A stretch of DNA of 64,000 nucleotides from Frateuria_A sp035943815. GTDB lineage: Bacteria; Pseudomonadota; Gammaproteobacteria; Xanthomonadales; Rhodanobacteraceae. The translations under genes and the position numbers were made by a program. The stretch spans positions 1 to 64,000 of the forward strand of contig NZ_DASZBU010000014.1 in the NCBI RefSeq assembly GCF_035943815.1. Direction: 5' to 3'. This document shows, in pieces, positions 19,732-27,616 of the stretch; the stretch's first letter is position 1; each line of letters opens with the position of its first letter. Under the pieces are notes generated by a model that saw only the letters and a program-made list of their open reading frames with translations, made no database searches and was not told where the DNA came from.

Positions 19732-21918
19732 ATGCGCCCGATCACCGGCCGCCTGGCCGCCCGCCTGCCGTTGCTGGTGCTGCTGTTGTGCCTGGCCGCG
19801 CTGGCGCAGCCGCTGAGTGCGCAGGAAGACGACGGCCTGCTGCCGGTCACCCAGGCCTACCGGCTCTCCGCCGACACATCCGTTCCCGGCACGCTCAAGC
19901 TGCACTGGGAGATCGCGCCGGACTACTACCTCTACCGCGGCCGCATGAAGTTCAAGCCGGCTGACGGCGTGACGCTCGGCGCACCGGCCTTCCCCGACGG
20001 CGAGAAGCACCACGACGAATACCTGGGCGACGTGGAGATCTACCACCACGCGATCGATGCCAGCGTGCCCTACACGGTGGCGCCGGGCACCAGGCGACTG
20101 CGCGTCGGCGTGCAGTTCCAGGGCTGCCACGAAGTCGATCCGAAGATCTGCTATCCGCCGCATTCCGAGCAACTGGACCTGCCGCTGCCGGCGGCGCGCG
20201 CCGCGGCCGGTGGGGGGTCGCTCGGTGCCGCGTTGCAGAGCCTTGGCGCAACCCACGGTTCCACCGGCAGCGATGCGCCGCTCGCCGCCGAGCAGGCATT
20301 CAAGCTCGAAGCGCTAGCGCAGGACCCGCAGCACCTATTGCTGCGCTGGACCATGCCGCCCGGCTACTACCTCTACCGCGACCAGACGAAGCTGCGCCTG
20401 CGCGACGGCCGGGGCCTGACGCTGACGCCGCAATGGCCGGCCGGCACGCGCAAGGACGATCCTCACTTCGGCGGCGTCACCGTCTATTTCGGCGAGCTGG
20501 ACCTGCCGGTGGTCGTCGGCGGCGACCTTGCCGGCCGCTCGCACCTGGCCCTGGACGCCAGTTTCCAGGGCTGCCAGGACGGCGGCCTGTGCTATCCGAT
20601 GACTACCCGCGCGCTGGAGATCGACCTGGGCCCCGCGGCGCCGGCGATCGGCGCGCCCACCGCCACGGCGCCCGAAGCTCCGCCGGCCTCCGCCGAGCAG
20701 GGCACGCTGCAGACCAGCCTGTGGCTCGCCCTGCTGCTCGCCCTCGGCGGCGGCCTGGTGCTGAACCTGATGCCCTGCGTGCTGCCGGTGTTGTCGATCA
20801 AGGCGGTCGGCCTGCTCGAAAGCGGCGAGAGTCCGGCGCGCGCGCGGACGCACGCGATCGCCTACACCGCCGGGGTGCTGCTCAGCTTCATGGTGCTGGG
20901 GCTGTCCATCCTCGCGCTGCGTTCGGCCGGCCACGCGCTCGGCTGGGGCACCCAGCTGCAGCAGCCGCTGCTGGTCGGCGTGCTGGCGCTGGTGATGCTG
21001 GCGGTGGGCCTGTCGATGTCAGGGCTGGTGCAGTTCGGTGCCTCGCTGGGCAACACCGGCGCGGGACTGGCCACGCGCGGCGGCATCGCCGGCGACTTCT
21101 TCACCGGCGTGCTGGCGGTGGTGGTGGCCAGCCCCTGCACGGCGCCCTTCATGGGCAGCGCGCTGGCCTACGCCTTCGCCGCGCCGGCGATGCACGCGCT
21201 GCTGGTGTTCGTGGCGCTGGGCATTGGCCTCGCGCTGCCGTTCCTGCTGGTCGGCTTTGTGCCCTCGCTGGCACGGCGGCTGCCACGGCCGGGCCGCTGG
21301 ATGGAGACGCTCAAGCAGCTGCTGGCCTTCCCTATGTATCTCACCGCGACGTGGCTGGCCTGGGTGCTGGCCAACCAGCGCGGCGCCGATGCGGTGGGAC
21401 TGCTGCTGGTCGCCGCGGTGTTCCTGGCATTGACCCTGTGGTGGTTCGAGCGCAGCCGCAGCCGCGGCGGCCTGGTGCGGGCGCCGCTGCTGCTGGCCTT
21501 GCTGGCCACCCTGGCGCCGTTGTACGCGCTGTCGCAATTGCCCTCGCCAGTCCGTCCGGCGCAGGCCGACAGCGGGGTGGTCGCCTACAGCCCGGAGAAA
21601 CTGGCCGGGCTGCGCGCCGCCGGCACGCCGGTGTTCGTCGACATGACCGCCGACTGGTGCGTCACCTGCAAGGCCAACGAGCACACCGTGCTGGACACGG
21701 CCGCCTTCCGCGCCTTGCTCCAGCGCACCGGCGCGGTCTACATGAAAGGCGACTGGACCGACGTCAACCCGACCATCACCACTTTCCTGGAGCACTACCA
21801 CTCCCCGGGCGTGCCGCTGTACGTGGTGTTCCCGCGCGGCGGCGGCGAGGGGCGCAAGCTGCCGACGGTGCTCACCGCCGGCCTGGTCGAAAAGGCTCTG
21901 ACCGAGGCGGCGCGCTGA
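19732..21918 (+). CDS. dsbD: Thiol:disulfide interchange protein DsbD with two N-terminal domains
   Basis: A 728-residue protein that carries electrons from cytoplasmic thioredoxin across the inner membrane to periplasmic reductases. Order: signal peptide (1-31); a first nDsbD-type domain (about 34-150, Cys-132 and Cys-140 in FQGCHEVDPKICYP); a second nDsbD-type domain (about 183-300, Cys-281 and Cys-287 in FQGCQDGGLCYP); eight membrane segments with the paired cysteines in LMPCVLP and SPCTAPF; and a C-terminal thioredoxin domain with DWCVTCK. E. coli DsbD has only one N-terminal domain and about 565 residues. The next gene, a TlpA-like thioredoxin, starts 1 bp after the stop, so both act in periplasmic thiol reduction. 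Confidence 0.96.
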   Translation: MRPITGRLAARLPLLVLLLCLAALAQPLSAQEDDGLLPVTQAYRLSADTSVPGTLKLHWEIAPDYYLYRGRMKFKPADGVTLGAPAFPDGEKHHDEYLGDVEIYHHAIDASVPYTVAPGTRRLRVGVQFQGCHEVDPKICYPPHSEQLDLPLPAARAAAGGGSLGAALQSLGATHGSTGSDAPLAAEQAFKLEALAQDPQHLLLRWTMPPGYYLYRDQTKLRLRDGRGLTLTPQWPAGTRKDDPHFGGVTVYFGELDLPVVVGGDLAGRSHLALDASFQGCQDGGLCYPMTTRALEIDLGPAAPAIGAPTATAPEAPPASAEQGTLQTSLWLALLLALGGGLVLNLMPCVLPVLSIKAVGLLESGESPARARTHAIAYTAGVLLSFMVLGLSILALRSAGHALGWGTQLQQPLLVGVLALVMLAVGLSMSGLVQFGASLGNTGAGLATRGGIAGDFFTGVLAVVVASPCTAPFMGSALAYAFAAPAMHALLVFVALGIGLALPFLLVGFVPSLARRLPRPGRWMETLKQLLAFPMYLTATWLAWVLANQRGADAVGLLLVAAVFLALTLWWFERSRSRGGLVRAPLLLALLATLAPLYALSQLPSPVRPAQADSGVVAYSPEKLAGLRAAGTPVFVDMTADWCVTCKANEHTVLDTAAFRALLQRTGAVYMKGDWTDVNPTITTFLEHYHSPGVPLYVVFPRGGGEGRKLPTVLTAGLVEKALTEAAR

Positions 21919-21919
21919 C

Positions 21920-22447
21920 ATGATGAGCCGGGCGAGCTGGCTGATCCTGCTGCTGGCGGTGCTCGCCGCCGCGGGCGGCGGCTGGCTGCAGCACGCCTCG
22001 CGCACGCGGCACGGGCCGTACCTGGCCGGCCAGCCCGCGCCGGCGATGCAGCTGGCCGACCTGCAGGGGCGCACACACGCCTTGTCCGACTATGCCGGCC
22101 GTCGCGTGCTGGTCAACTTCTGGGCCAGCTGGTGCGGGCCGTGCCTGGAGGAGATGCCGGCGCTCGCCGCGGCGCAGGCCCGGTTCGGCGGCAACCGCCC
22201 GGTCGTGGTCGGCATCGCCATGGATACGCCGGACAACGTGCGCGCATATCTCCATCAGCATCCGGTCGCCTACCCGATCCTGCTCGGCCGACTGGACAGC
22301 CCCGACAGCGCGCAGCAGCTGGGCGATGGCGAGGGCGTGCTGCCCTACAGCGTGCTGCTGGGCGCGGACGGCAAGGTGCTGGAAAGCCACGCCGGCGTGC
22401 TGGATGCGGCCACGCTGGAACGCTGGCTCGGCAAGGGCTCCCCGTAG
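21920..22447 (+). CDS. TlpA/ResA-type membrane-anchored thioredoxin
   Basis: A 175-residue protein with an N-terminal membrane anchor (residues 6-24) and a periplasmic thioredoxin fold with the active site WASWCGPCLEEMP. The insert after the CXXC helix (GGNRPVVVGIAMDTPDNVRAYLHQH) is typical of TlpA/ResA proteins that reduce specific partners such as apocytochromes. It starts 1 bp after dsbD, so it is probably the recipient of DsbD electrons. Two ATGs are adjacent at 21920 and 21923. Its stop TAG is part of a GTAG REP element. Confidence 0.92.
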   Translation: MMSRASWLILLLAVLAAAGGGWLQHASRTRHGPYLAGQPAPAMQLADLQGRTHALSDYAGRRVLVNFWASWCGPCLEEMPALAAAQARFGGNRPVVVGIAMDTPDNVRAYLHQHPVAYPILLGRLDSPDSAQQLGDGEGVLPYSVLLGADGKVLESHAGVLDAATLERWLGKGSP

Positions 22448-22463
22448 CGGCGCACGGGTGCGC
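22444..22463 (+). repeat. GTAG-type REP hairpin overlapping a stop codon
   Basis: GTAG, then CG, then the palindrome GCGCAC-GG-GTGCGC (22450-22463). Geometry is identical to the copy at 15982-16004. The TAG of GTAG is the stop codon of the TlpA-like gene. The hairpin may also help end transcription or protect the dsbD-tlpA mRNA. Confidence 0.6.
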
Positions 22464-22717
22464 AAGCGCGGATCCTCCCTGCCTGACAGGCAGCGGCAGG
22501 CAGACACCCGGCCCGGCGCCTCGTCCACCGGCCTCTCCCAGCTGGGACCTAAAAGCGTCCAGGGCCGCGATATCCGCAAGCCACATACGCCTACGCACGG
22601 TTTGTTCGTCGGTTCTCCGTCAAACATCGCCGATCTGCGCCGAAGTGGACAACATCGACCGGCGCGCGCAAACTTCGCTCCTTCGCCGGACCCGTCCGGC
22701 TGGCTGCAAGGTGTCGC

Positions 22718-23155
22718 GTGGCGAAGCTGCTGGTCCTGCACGGACCCAACCTCAACCTGCTGGGCTCGCGCGAGCCGGAGATCTACGGGCGCGACACGCT
22801 CGCGGACGTCGATGCGCGACTGGCCCATAAGGCGCAGGCGGCCGGGCACGCGCTCGCCAGCTTCCAGTCCAATGCCGAGCACGCCCTGGTCGAGCGCGTA
22901 CAGCAGGCACGCGCCGAGGGCGTCGACTGGATCCTGATCAACCCGGCGGCCTTCACGCACACCAGCATCGCCCTGCGCGACGCACTGGCGGCGGTGGCGA
23001 TCCCATTCATCGAGGTGCACCTCTCCAACGTGCACGCGCGCGAGCCGTTCCGGCGGCATTCCTATCTTTCCGATCTCGCGGTGGGCGTGATCTGCGGCTT
23101 CGGCGCCGACAGCTACGCGCTGGCGCTGGATGCGGCGTTGCGCCGGCTGAACTGA
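22718..23155 (+). CDS. aroQ: 3-dehydroquinate dehydratase, type II
   Basis: A 145-residue dodecameric enzyme converting 3-dehydroquinate to 3-dehydroshikimate in the shikimate pathway. Conserved parts: VLHGPNLNLLGSREPEIYG (flexible lid with the catalytic Arg and Tyr), FQSNAEHALVERV, INPAAFTHTSIALRDAL and EVHLSNVHAREPFRRHSYLSD (catalytic His in HLSN). It starts with GTG. aroQ before accB-accC is a common order in Gammaproteobacteria and is kept here. The 270 bp upstream hold the REP element and a 15-bp palindrome (22479-22493) but no gene. Confidence 0.97.
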   Translation: MAKLLVLHGPNLNLLGSREPEIYGRDTLADVDARLAHKAQAAGHALASFQSNAEHALVERVQQARAEGVDWILINPAAFTHTSIALRDALAAVAIPFIEVHLSNVHAREPFRRHSYLSDLAVGVICGFGADSYALALDAALRRLN

Positions 23156-23206
23156 CTCCCCTTGAACCCGTGCCGCCGCGGCGGCCCCTGAAACAAAGGC
23201 ACTCCC

Positions 23207-23677
23207 ATGGATCTGCGCAAGATCAAGAAACTGATCGACCTGCTCGAGGAATCCAACCTCGCCGAACTGGAAATCAAGGAAGGCGAGGAAGTGGTCCGCC
23301 TTTCGCGCGTGCCCACCGGCGGCATGACGGTAGCCGCCGCGCCGGTCGCGCTGCAAGCCGCGCCGGCCGCCCCGGCGCCCGCCCCCGCAGCCGCACCCGT
23401 AGCCAGCGAAGCCGCCGCACCCGCCGCCAGCGGCCTGCCCGAAGGCCATGTGGTCAAAGCGCCGATGGTCGGCACCTTCTACGCCTCGGCCACGCCGGGC
23501 GCGGCCGCCTTCGTCAAGGTCGGCCAGCAGGTCAAGGCCGGCGAGACGCTGGGCATCATCGAGGCGATGAAGATGTTCAACCAGATCGAGGCCGACGTCG
23601 CCGGCACCGTGCAGGCGATCCTGGTCGAGAACGGGCAGCCGGTCGAGTTCGACCAGCCAATGTTCGTTATTGCCTGA
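23207..23677 (+). CDS. accB: Biotin carboxyl carrier protein of acetyl-CoA carboxylase
   Basis: A 156-residue carrier of the carboxylated biotin in the first step of fatty-acid synthesis. The N-terminal dimer-forming helix (DLRKIKKLIDLLEESNLAELEI) is followed by an Ala/Pro linker (44-76) and the biotinyl domain with the thumb and the EAMKM site; Lys-122 is the residue biotinylated. It is the first of the accB-accC pair, separated by 18 bp, with AAAGG before the ATG. Confidence 0.98.
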   Translation: MDLRKIKKLIDLLEESNLAELEIKEGEEVVRLSRVPTGGMTVAAAPVALQAAPAAPAPAPAAAPVASEAAAPAASGLPEGHVVKAPMVGTFYASATPGAAAFVKVGQQVKAGETLGIIEAMKMFNQIEADVAGTVQAILVENGQPVEFDQPMFVIA

Positions 23678-23695
23678 TCCGGCGGGACTTATCCG

Positions 23696-25063
23696 ATGCT
23701 AGAAAAAGTCGTCATTGCCAACCGCGGCGAGATCGCGCTGCGCGTGCTGCGCGCGTGCCACAGCCTCGGCATCAAGACGGTCGCGGTGCATTCCACCGCC
23801 GACCGCAACCTCAAGCACGTGGGCCTGGCCGACGAGGCGATCTGCATCGGCCCGGCGCCCTCGGCCGACAGCTACCTCAACATCCCACGCATCATCGCGG
23901 CGGCAGAGATCTCCGACGCACAGGCGATCCACCCCGGCTACGGCTTCCTCTCCGAACGCGCGGACTTCGCCGAGCAGGTGGAGCAGTCCGGCTTCATCTT
24001 CATCGGCCCGACCCCCGACGTGATCCGCCTGATGGGCGACAAGGTCGAGGCGATCAAGGCGATGAAGGCGGCGGGCGTGCCCTGCGTGCCCGGCTCCGGC
24101 GGCCCGCTGGGCGAAGACGTGGAAGCGAACCTCAGGATCGCCCGGGAGATCGGCTACCCGGTGATCATCAAGGCCGCCGGCGGCGGCGGCGGCCGTGGCA
24201 TGCGCGTGGTGCGCACTGAGGCGCACCTGGCCAACGCCATCACCATGACCAAGCAGGAGGCCAAGGCGGCCTTCGGCAATGACATGGTGTACATGGAGAA
24301 ATTCCTGGAGAACCCGCGTCACGTGGAGATCCAGGTGCTGGCCGACGGCCAGGGCAACGCCATCCATCTGGGCGAGCGCGACTGCTCGATGCAGCGCCGC
24401 CACCAGAAAGTGGTCGAAGAAGCGCCCGCGCCGGGCATCACGCCGGAGCTGCGCGCGCAGATCGGCAAGGTCTGCGTGGACGCCTGCATCCGCATCGGCT
24501 ACCGCGGCGCCGGCACCTTCGAGTTCCTCTACGAGAACGGCCGCTTCTACTTCATCGAGATGAACACCCGCATCCAGGTGGAGCACCCGGTGACCGAGTT
24601 CATCACCGGCGTGGACCTGGTCCGCGAGCAGCTCCTGATCGCCGGCGGCGAGAAGCTCTCGATCCGCCAGGAAGACATCCAGATCCGTGGCCACGCGATC
24701 GAGTGCCGCATCAACGCCGAGGACCCGGACACCTTCATGCCCAGCCCGGGGACGGTGAAGCGCTTCGAGGCACCGGGCGGCCCCGGCGTGCGCGTGGACA
24801 CGCATCTGTACGACGGCTACCGCATCCCGCCCAACTACGACTCGATGATCGGCAAGCTGATCGTGTACGGTCCTGACCGCGAGACCGCGATCGCGCGCAT
24901 GCGCCTGGCGCTCGCCGAGACGGTGATCGAGGGCGTCAAGTGCAACATCCCGCTGCAGCAGCGCATCATGGCCGACGCCGGCTTCCAGCACGGCGGCCAG
25001 AACATCCATTACCTGGAAAAGCGCATGGCCGAGCAGAAGGAACAGAAGGGCGGCGGGGAGTAA
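23696..25063 (+). CDS. accC: Biotin carboxylase of acetyl-CoA carboxylase
   Basis: A 455-residue ATP-grasp enzyme that carboxylates the biotin of AccB with bicarbonate and ATP. It opens with KVVIANRGEIALRVLRAC, has the glycine-rich ATP loop KAAGGGGGRGM, the EKFLENPRHVEIQVL strand, the HLGERDCSMQRRHQKVVEEAP block and the catalytic FEFLYENGRFYFIEMNTRIQVEHPVTE. The length matches E. coli AccC. It is cotranscribed with accB and precedes prmA by 75 bp. Confidence 0.99.
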   Translation: MLEKVVIANRGEIALRVLRACHSLGIKTVAVHSTADRNLKHVGLADEAICIGPAPSADSYLNIPRIIAAAEISDAQAIHPGYGFLSERADFAEQVEQSGFIFIGPTPDVIRLMGDKVEAIKAMKAAGVPCVPGSGGPLGEDVEANLRIAREIGYPVIIKAAGGGGGRGMRVVRTEAHLANAITMTKQEAKAAFGNDMVYMEKFLENPRHVEIQVLADGQGNAIHLGERDCSMQRRHQKVVEEAPAPGITPELRAQIGKVCVDACIRIGYRGAGTFEFLYENGRFYFIEMNTRIQVEHPVTEFITGVDLVREQLLIAGGEKLSIRQEDIQIRGHAIECRINAEDPDTFMPSPGTVKRFEAPGGPGVRVDTHLYDGYRIPPNYDSMIGKLIVYGPDRETAIARMRLALAETVIEGVKCNIPLQQRIMADAGFQHGGQNIHYLEKRMAEQKEQKGGGE

Positions 25064-25138
25064 CGCCGCGACGCCCGGCCAAACGGGCGTCATTCCCGCG
25101 CCACGGTAGGTTTGAAGCCTTTCCGCACGAAGCCACCC

Positions 25139-26041
25139 ATGCCCTTCCTCGAACTCGCCCTCACCCTCCGCGCCGAGCAGCAGCCGCGCGTGGAGGAAGC
25201 CCTCGACGACCTCGGCGCCCTGTCGATCACCCTGCGCGACGCCGACGCCGAGACGCCCGATGAGCAGGCGATCTTCGAGCCGGGCGTGGGTGAGCTGCCG
25301 CTGTGGCCGACGATCACCCTGGACGCGCTGTTCGACGCCGGAACCGACCGGCGCGGCCTGGCCGAAGCGCTGGGCGAACTGCTGCCCTGGCTGGAACCCT
25401 CGCAGCTGAGCTTCCGCGAGGTGGCCGACGAGGACTGGGAACGCGCCTGGATGGACCAGTTCAAGCCGATGCCGTTCGGCCGGCGGCTGTGGATCTATCC
25501 GTGGAACATCGAGCCGCCCGCAGGCGAAGACATCGTGGTGGTTCGGCTGGATCCCGGCCTGGCCTTCGGCAGCGGCACCCATCCGACCACCGCGCTGTGC
25601 CTGGAGTGGCTCGACGGCCTCGAACTCGCCGGCCGGCAGGTGACCGACTACGGCTGCGGCTCGGGCATCCTGGCCATCGCGGCGCTCAAGCTCGGCGCAG
25701 CGGGCGCGACCGGCGTGGACAACGACCCGCAGGCACTGACCGCCTCGCGCGACAACGCCGAACGCAACGGCGTGGCCGACCGGCTCGCCGTGTTCCTGCC
25801 CGGGGACGAACCAGCCGCGCCGGCGGACGTGTTCGTCGCCAACATCCTGGCCGGCCCGCTGGGCGAACTCGCGCCGACTTTCGCCGCCGCCTGCAAGCCG
25901 GGTGCGCCGTTCGCCATCTCGGGCATCCTCGACGGCCAGCAGGACGAGTTGCTCGCCCGCTATGCCGAATGGTTCGACGGCCTGCGCGTGGACGCACGCG
26001 AGGACTGGGTGCGCATCAGCGGTCGCCGTCGCGACGCTTGA
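25139..26041 (+). CDS. prmA: Ribosomal protein L11 methyltransferase
   Basis: A 300-residue SAM-dependent enzyme that trimethylates ribosomal protein L11. The N-terminal substrate-binding domain (about 1-100, EDWERAWMDQFKPMPFG) is followed by the Rossmann methyltransferase domain with DPGLAFGSGTHPTT, the SAM loop VTDYGCGSGILAIAALKLGA, VDNDPQAL and the VFVANILAGPL segment. The start at 25139 (MPFLELALTL) follows a non-conserved stretch. It is placed after accC, as in Pseudomonas and Xanthomonas. Confidence 0.96.
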   Translation: MPFLELALTLRAEQQPRVEEALDDLGALSITLRDADAETPDEQAIFEPGVGELPLWPTITLDALFDAGTDRRGLAEALGELLPWLEPSQLSFREVADEDWERAWMDQFKPMPFGRRLWIYPWNIEPPAGEDIVVVRLDPGLAFGSGTHPTTALCLEWLDGLELAGRQVTDYGCGSGILAIAALKLGAAGATGVDNDPQALTASRDNAERNGVADRLAVFLPGDEPAAPADVFVANILAGPLGELAPTFAAACKPGAPFAISGILDGQQDELLARYAEWFDGLRVDAREDWVRISGRRRDA

Positions 26042-26251
26042 TCCCTTTCCCCGCGAGGGCGAGGGCTGCCCGTAAGGCAAAAGAGGCAACCTTGGGCGAA
26101 CCATCCGCCGCTGGCGAGTTGGCTGGCCAGGCGCCAAGCGCGCCCCGAAAGCCTCGGCGCCTTCCCCCGCTTCGGGCCTAAGGATCGGCAGCATCGCCCA
26201 ACGTGCGCTTGCACTCCGACAATCGCAGGCTTTCCCTTTACTCTTGCGCGC

Positions 26252-27040
26252 ATGTACGCCCAGTGCCCCGATTGCCTGACCGTGTTCTCGCTCGATGCGG
26301 AAGCGCTGGCGCAGGCGCGCGGCGGGGTGATCTGCGGCAACTGCGAGATGCTGTTCGACGCACTGGACACCCTCGCCGGCCAGTTGCCGCCTGAACCGTT
26401 CCGCCTGCTGCCGGCGCACGTCCGTTCCGAGCAGGCACCCAAGCTCGACTTGGCCGTCTACCGGCCGCACGCCAACGCGGCGGCCGCTGCGGCGCCGGCC
26501 CTCGCCGCGGCGCCGGCCGAGCCGGCATTCACCCCGCATTTCGTGCACGACCGCCGCGCGCCGCGCCGGCGCGCGCGGCGCTGGCCATGGATCCTCACCT
26601 GCCTGCTGCTGGCCCTGCTGCTGGCGGCGCAGGTGGCCTGGGCCAAGCGCGCCGAGCTGGTCGCCGACCCAGCCATCGGCGCCTGGCTGCGCCAGGCCTG
26701 CGCCGGCCTCGGCTGCCAGCTGCCGCTGGTGCGCGACGTGCGCCAGTTGCGCGTGGTCGCCCGCGACGTGCAGGCACACCCGAGCGTGCCCGGCGCGCTG
26801 ATGGTCAGCGCCACCATCCGCAACGATGCCCCTTTCGCGCAGCCCTTCCCGGTGGTGACGCTCACCCTCTCCGATGCCGACGGGCACCGCCTGGCGATGC
26901 GCCGCCTGCACCCGTCCGAGTACCTCGACGACGCCGCGGCGATCCGTGCCGGCCTGGCGCCTGGCGCGAGCACCGCGCTGCTGATCGAGGTGGCCGATCC
27001 GGGCGCCCGCGCGGTGGCCTTCGAATTCGGTTTCGAGTGA
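26252..27040 (+). CDS. Zinc-ribbon / DUF3426 membrane protein
   Basis: A 262-residue protein. The N-terminus is an MJ0042-type zinc ribbon with two CXXC pairs (YAQCPDCLTVF, GVICGNCEMLF) and a linker rich in Ala and Pro. A single membrane segment (about 112-130, WILTCLLLALLLAAQVAWA) precedes the DUF3426 domain, which ends AALIEVADPGARAVAFEFGFE-like. The role is unknown, but in many Gammaproteobacteria this gene lies between prmA and fis as here. The preceding 210 bp have no gene. Confidence 0.85.
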   Translation: MYAQCPDCLTVFSLDAEALAQARGGVICGNCEMLFDALDTLAGQLPPEPFRLLPAHVRSEQAPKLDLAVYRPHANAAAAAAPALAAAPAEPAFTPHFVHDRRAPRRRARRWPWILTCLLLALLLAAQVAWAKRAELVADPAIGAWLRQACAGLGCQLPLVRDVRQLRVVARDVQAHPSVPGALMVSATIRNDAPFAQPFPVVTLTLSDADGHRLAMRRLHPSEYLDDAAAIRAGLAPGASTALLIEVADPGARAVAFEFGFE

Positions 27041-27205
27041 AACCAACCGGCTGCACGCAAGCACTTAAATTTATCCCCCCGCGCCGGTACACTCCGCCTT
27101 TGCGCACGCTCCGACGCATGCCAAGCGCGCCGCCGCCAGCGGCAGATCCGACATAACCATTGCAGCGGCCCAAGCAGCCGCCGCCTCGCTCGTGAGGGAA
27201 TGCCC

Positions 27206-27490
27206 GTGAACGCCGTCCGATTGCCTGTCACCGAGGCCGTCCGGGAGACTCCGCCGTCGCAGAGCGCACTGGGCGAATGCGTAAGCCGCACCGTGCGTCG
27301 CTACCTGGCCGACATCGGCGATACCGCTTGCGACGAAGGCCTGCACGCGCTGGTGATCAACGAAGTCGAAGGCCCGCTGCTGCGCGAGGTGCTGGCCTTC
27401 CACGACGGCAACCAGAGCCGCGCCGCCGCCGTCCTCGGCATCAACCGGGCCACGCTGCGCAAGAAGCTGGCCGCGCACGGCCTGCTGTAA
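27206..27490 (+). CDS. fis: Fis-family nucleoid protein
   Basis: A 94-residue DNA-binding protein. The C-terminal helix-turn-helix (LREVLAFHDGNQSRAAAVLGINRATLRKKLAAHGLL) is the Fis/NtrC-type motif; the N-terminal half carries the beta-hairpin and dimer helices. Fis bends DNA and adjusts rRNA and recombination genes to growth rate. Two starts are possible. ATG at 27200 overlaps its own purine run, whereas GTG at 27206 has GAGGGAA five bases upstream, so the GTG is preferred. The next gene is purH. Confidence 0.88.
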   Translation: MNAVRLPVTEAVRETPPSQSALGECVSRTVRRYLADIGDTACDEGLHALVINEVEGPLLREVLAFHDGNQSRAAAVLGINRATLRKKLAAHGLL

Positions 27491-27581
27491 GGCTTTCACG
27501 CCGTGCAAAGCAGCTCAGCCTTGCGCTCGAGTCAAGCTTGGCCGTCTAGCCGTCCAAACAAATAGCCACACCCAGTCGGGC

Positions 27582-27587
27582 TATAAT
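27582..27587 (+). promoter_or_regulatory. -10 box before purH
   Basis: A perfect TATAAT, 30 bp before the purH start and in the 126-bp gap after fis. No convincing -35 box is present at 16-18 bp, so the promoter may be activator-dependent or weak. Confidence 0.5.
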
Positions 27588-27616
27588 TGCAGGCTTCCCC
27601 CCTTCTGGAAGCCGCC

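Noticed and set aside
22479..22493. Operator-like palindrome CTGCCTG-A-CAGGCAG upstream of aroQ
   Set aside because: A perfect but isolated short palindrome in GC-rich DNA is expected by chance; there is no second copy nearby and no known regulator.
26042..26251. A repeat shared with 15878-15960
   Set aside because: Some short strings look alike (GCCAA, TCGC, AGGC), but the similarity is too patchy to support a repeat without an alignment.
23699..27064. A 1121-residue open frame on the minus strand
   Set aside because: It runs opposite to accC, prmA and the DUF3426 gene, all of which are certain; the composition is that of an antisense artefact.
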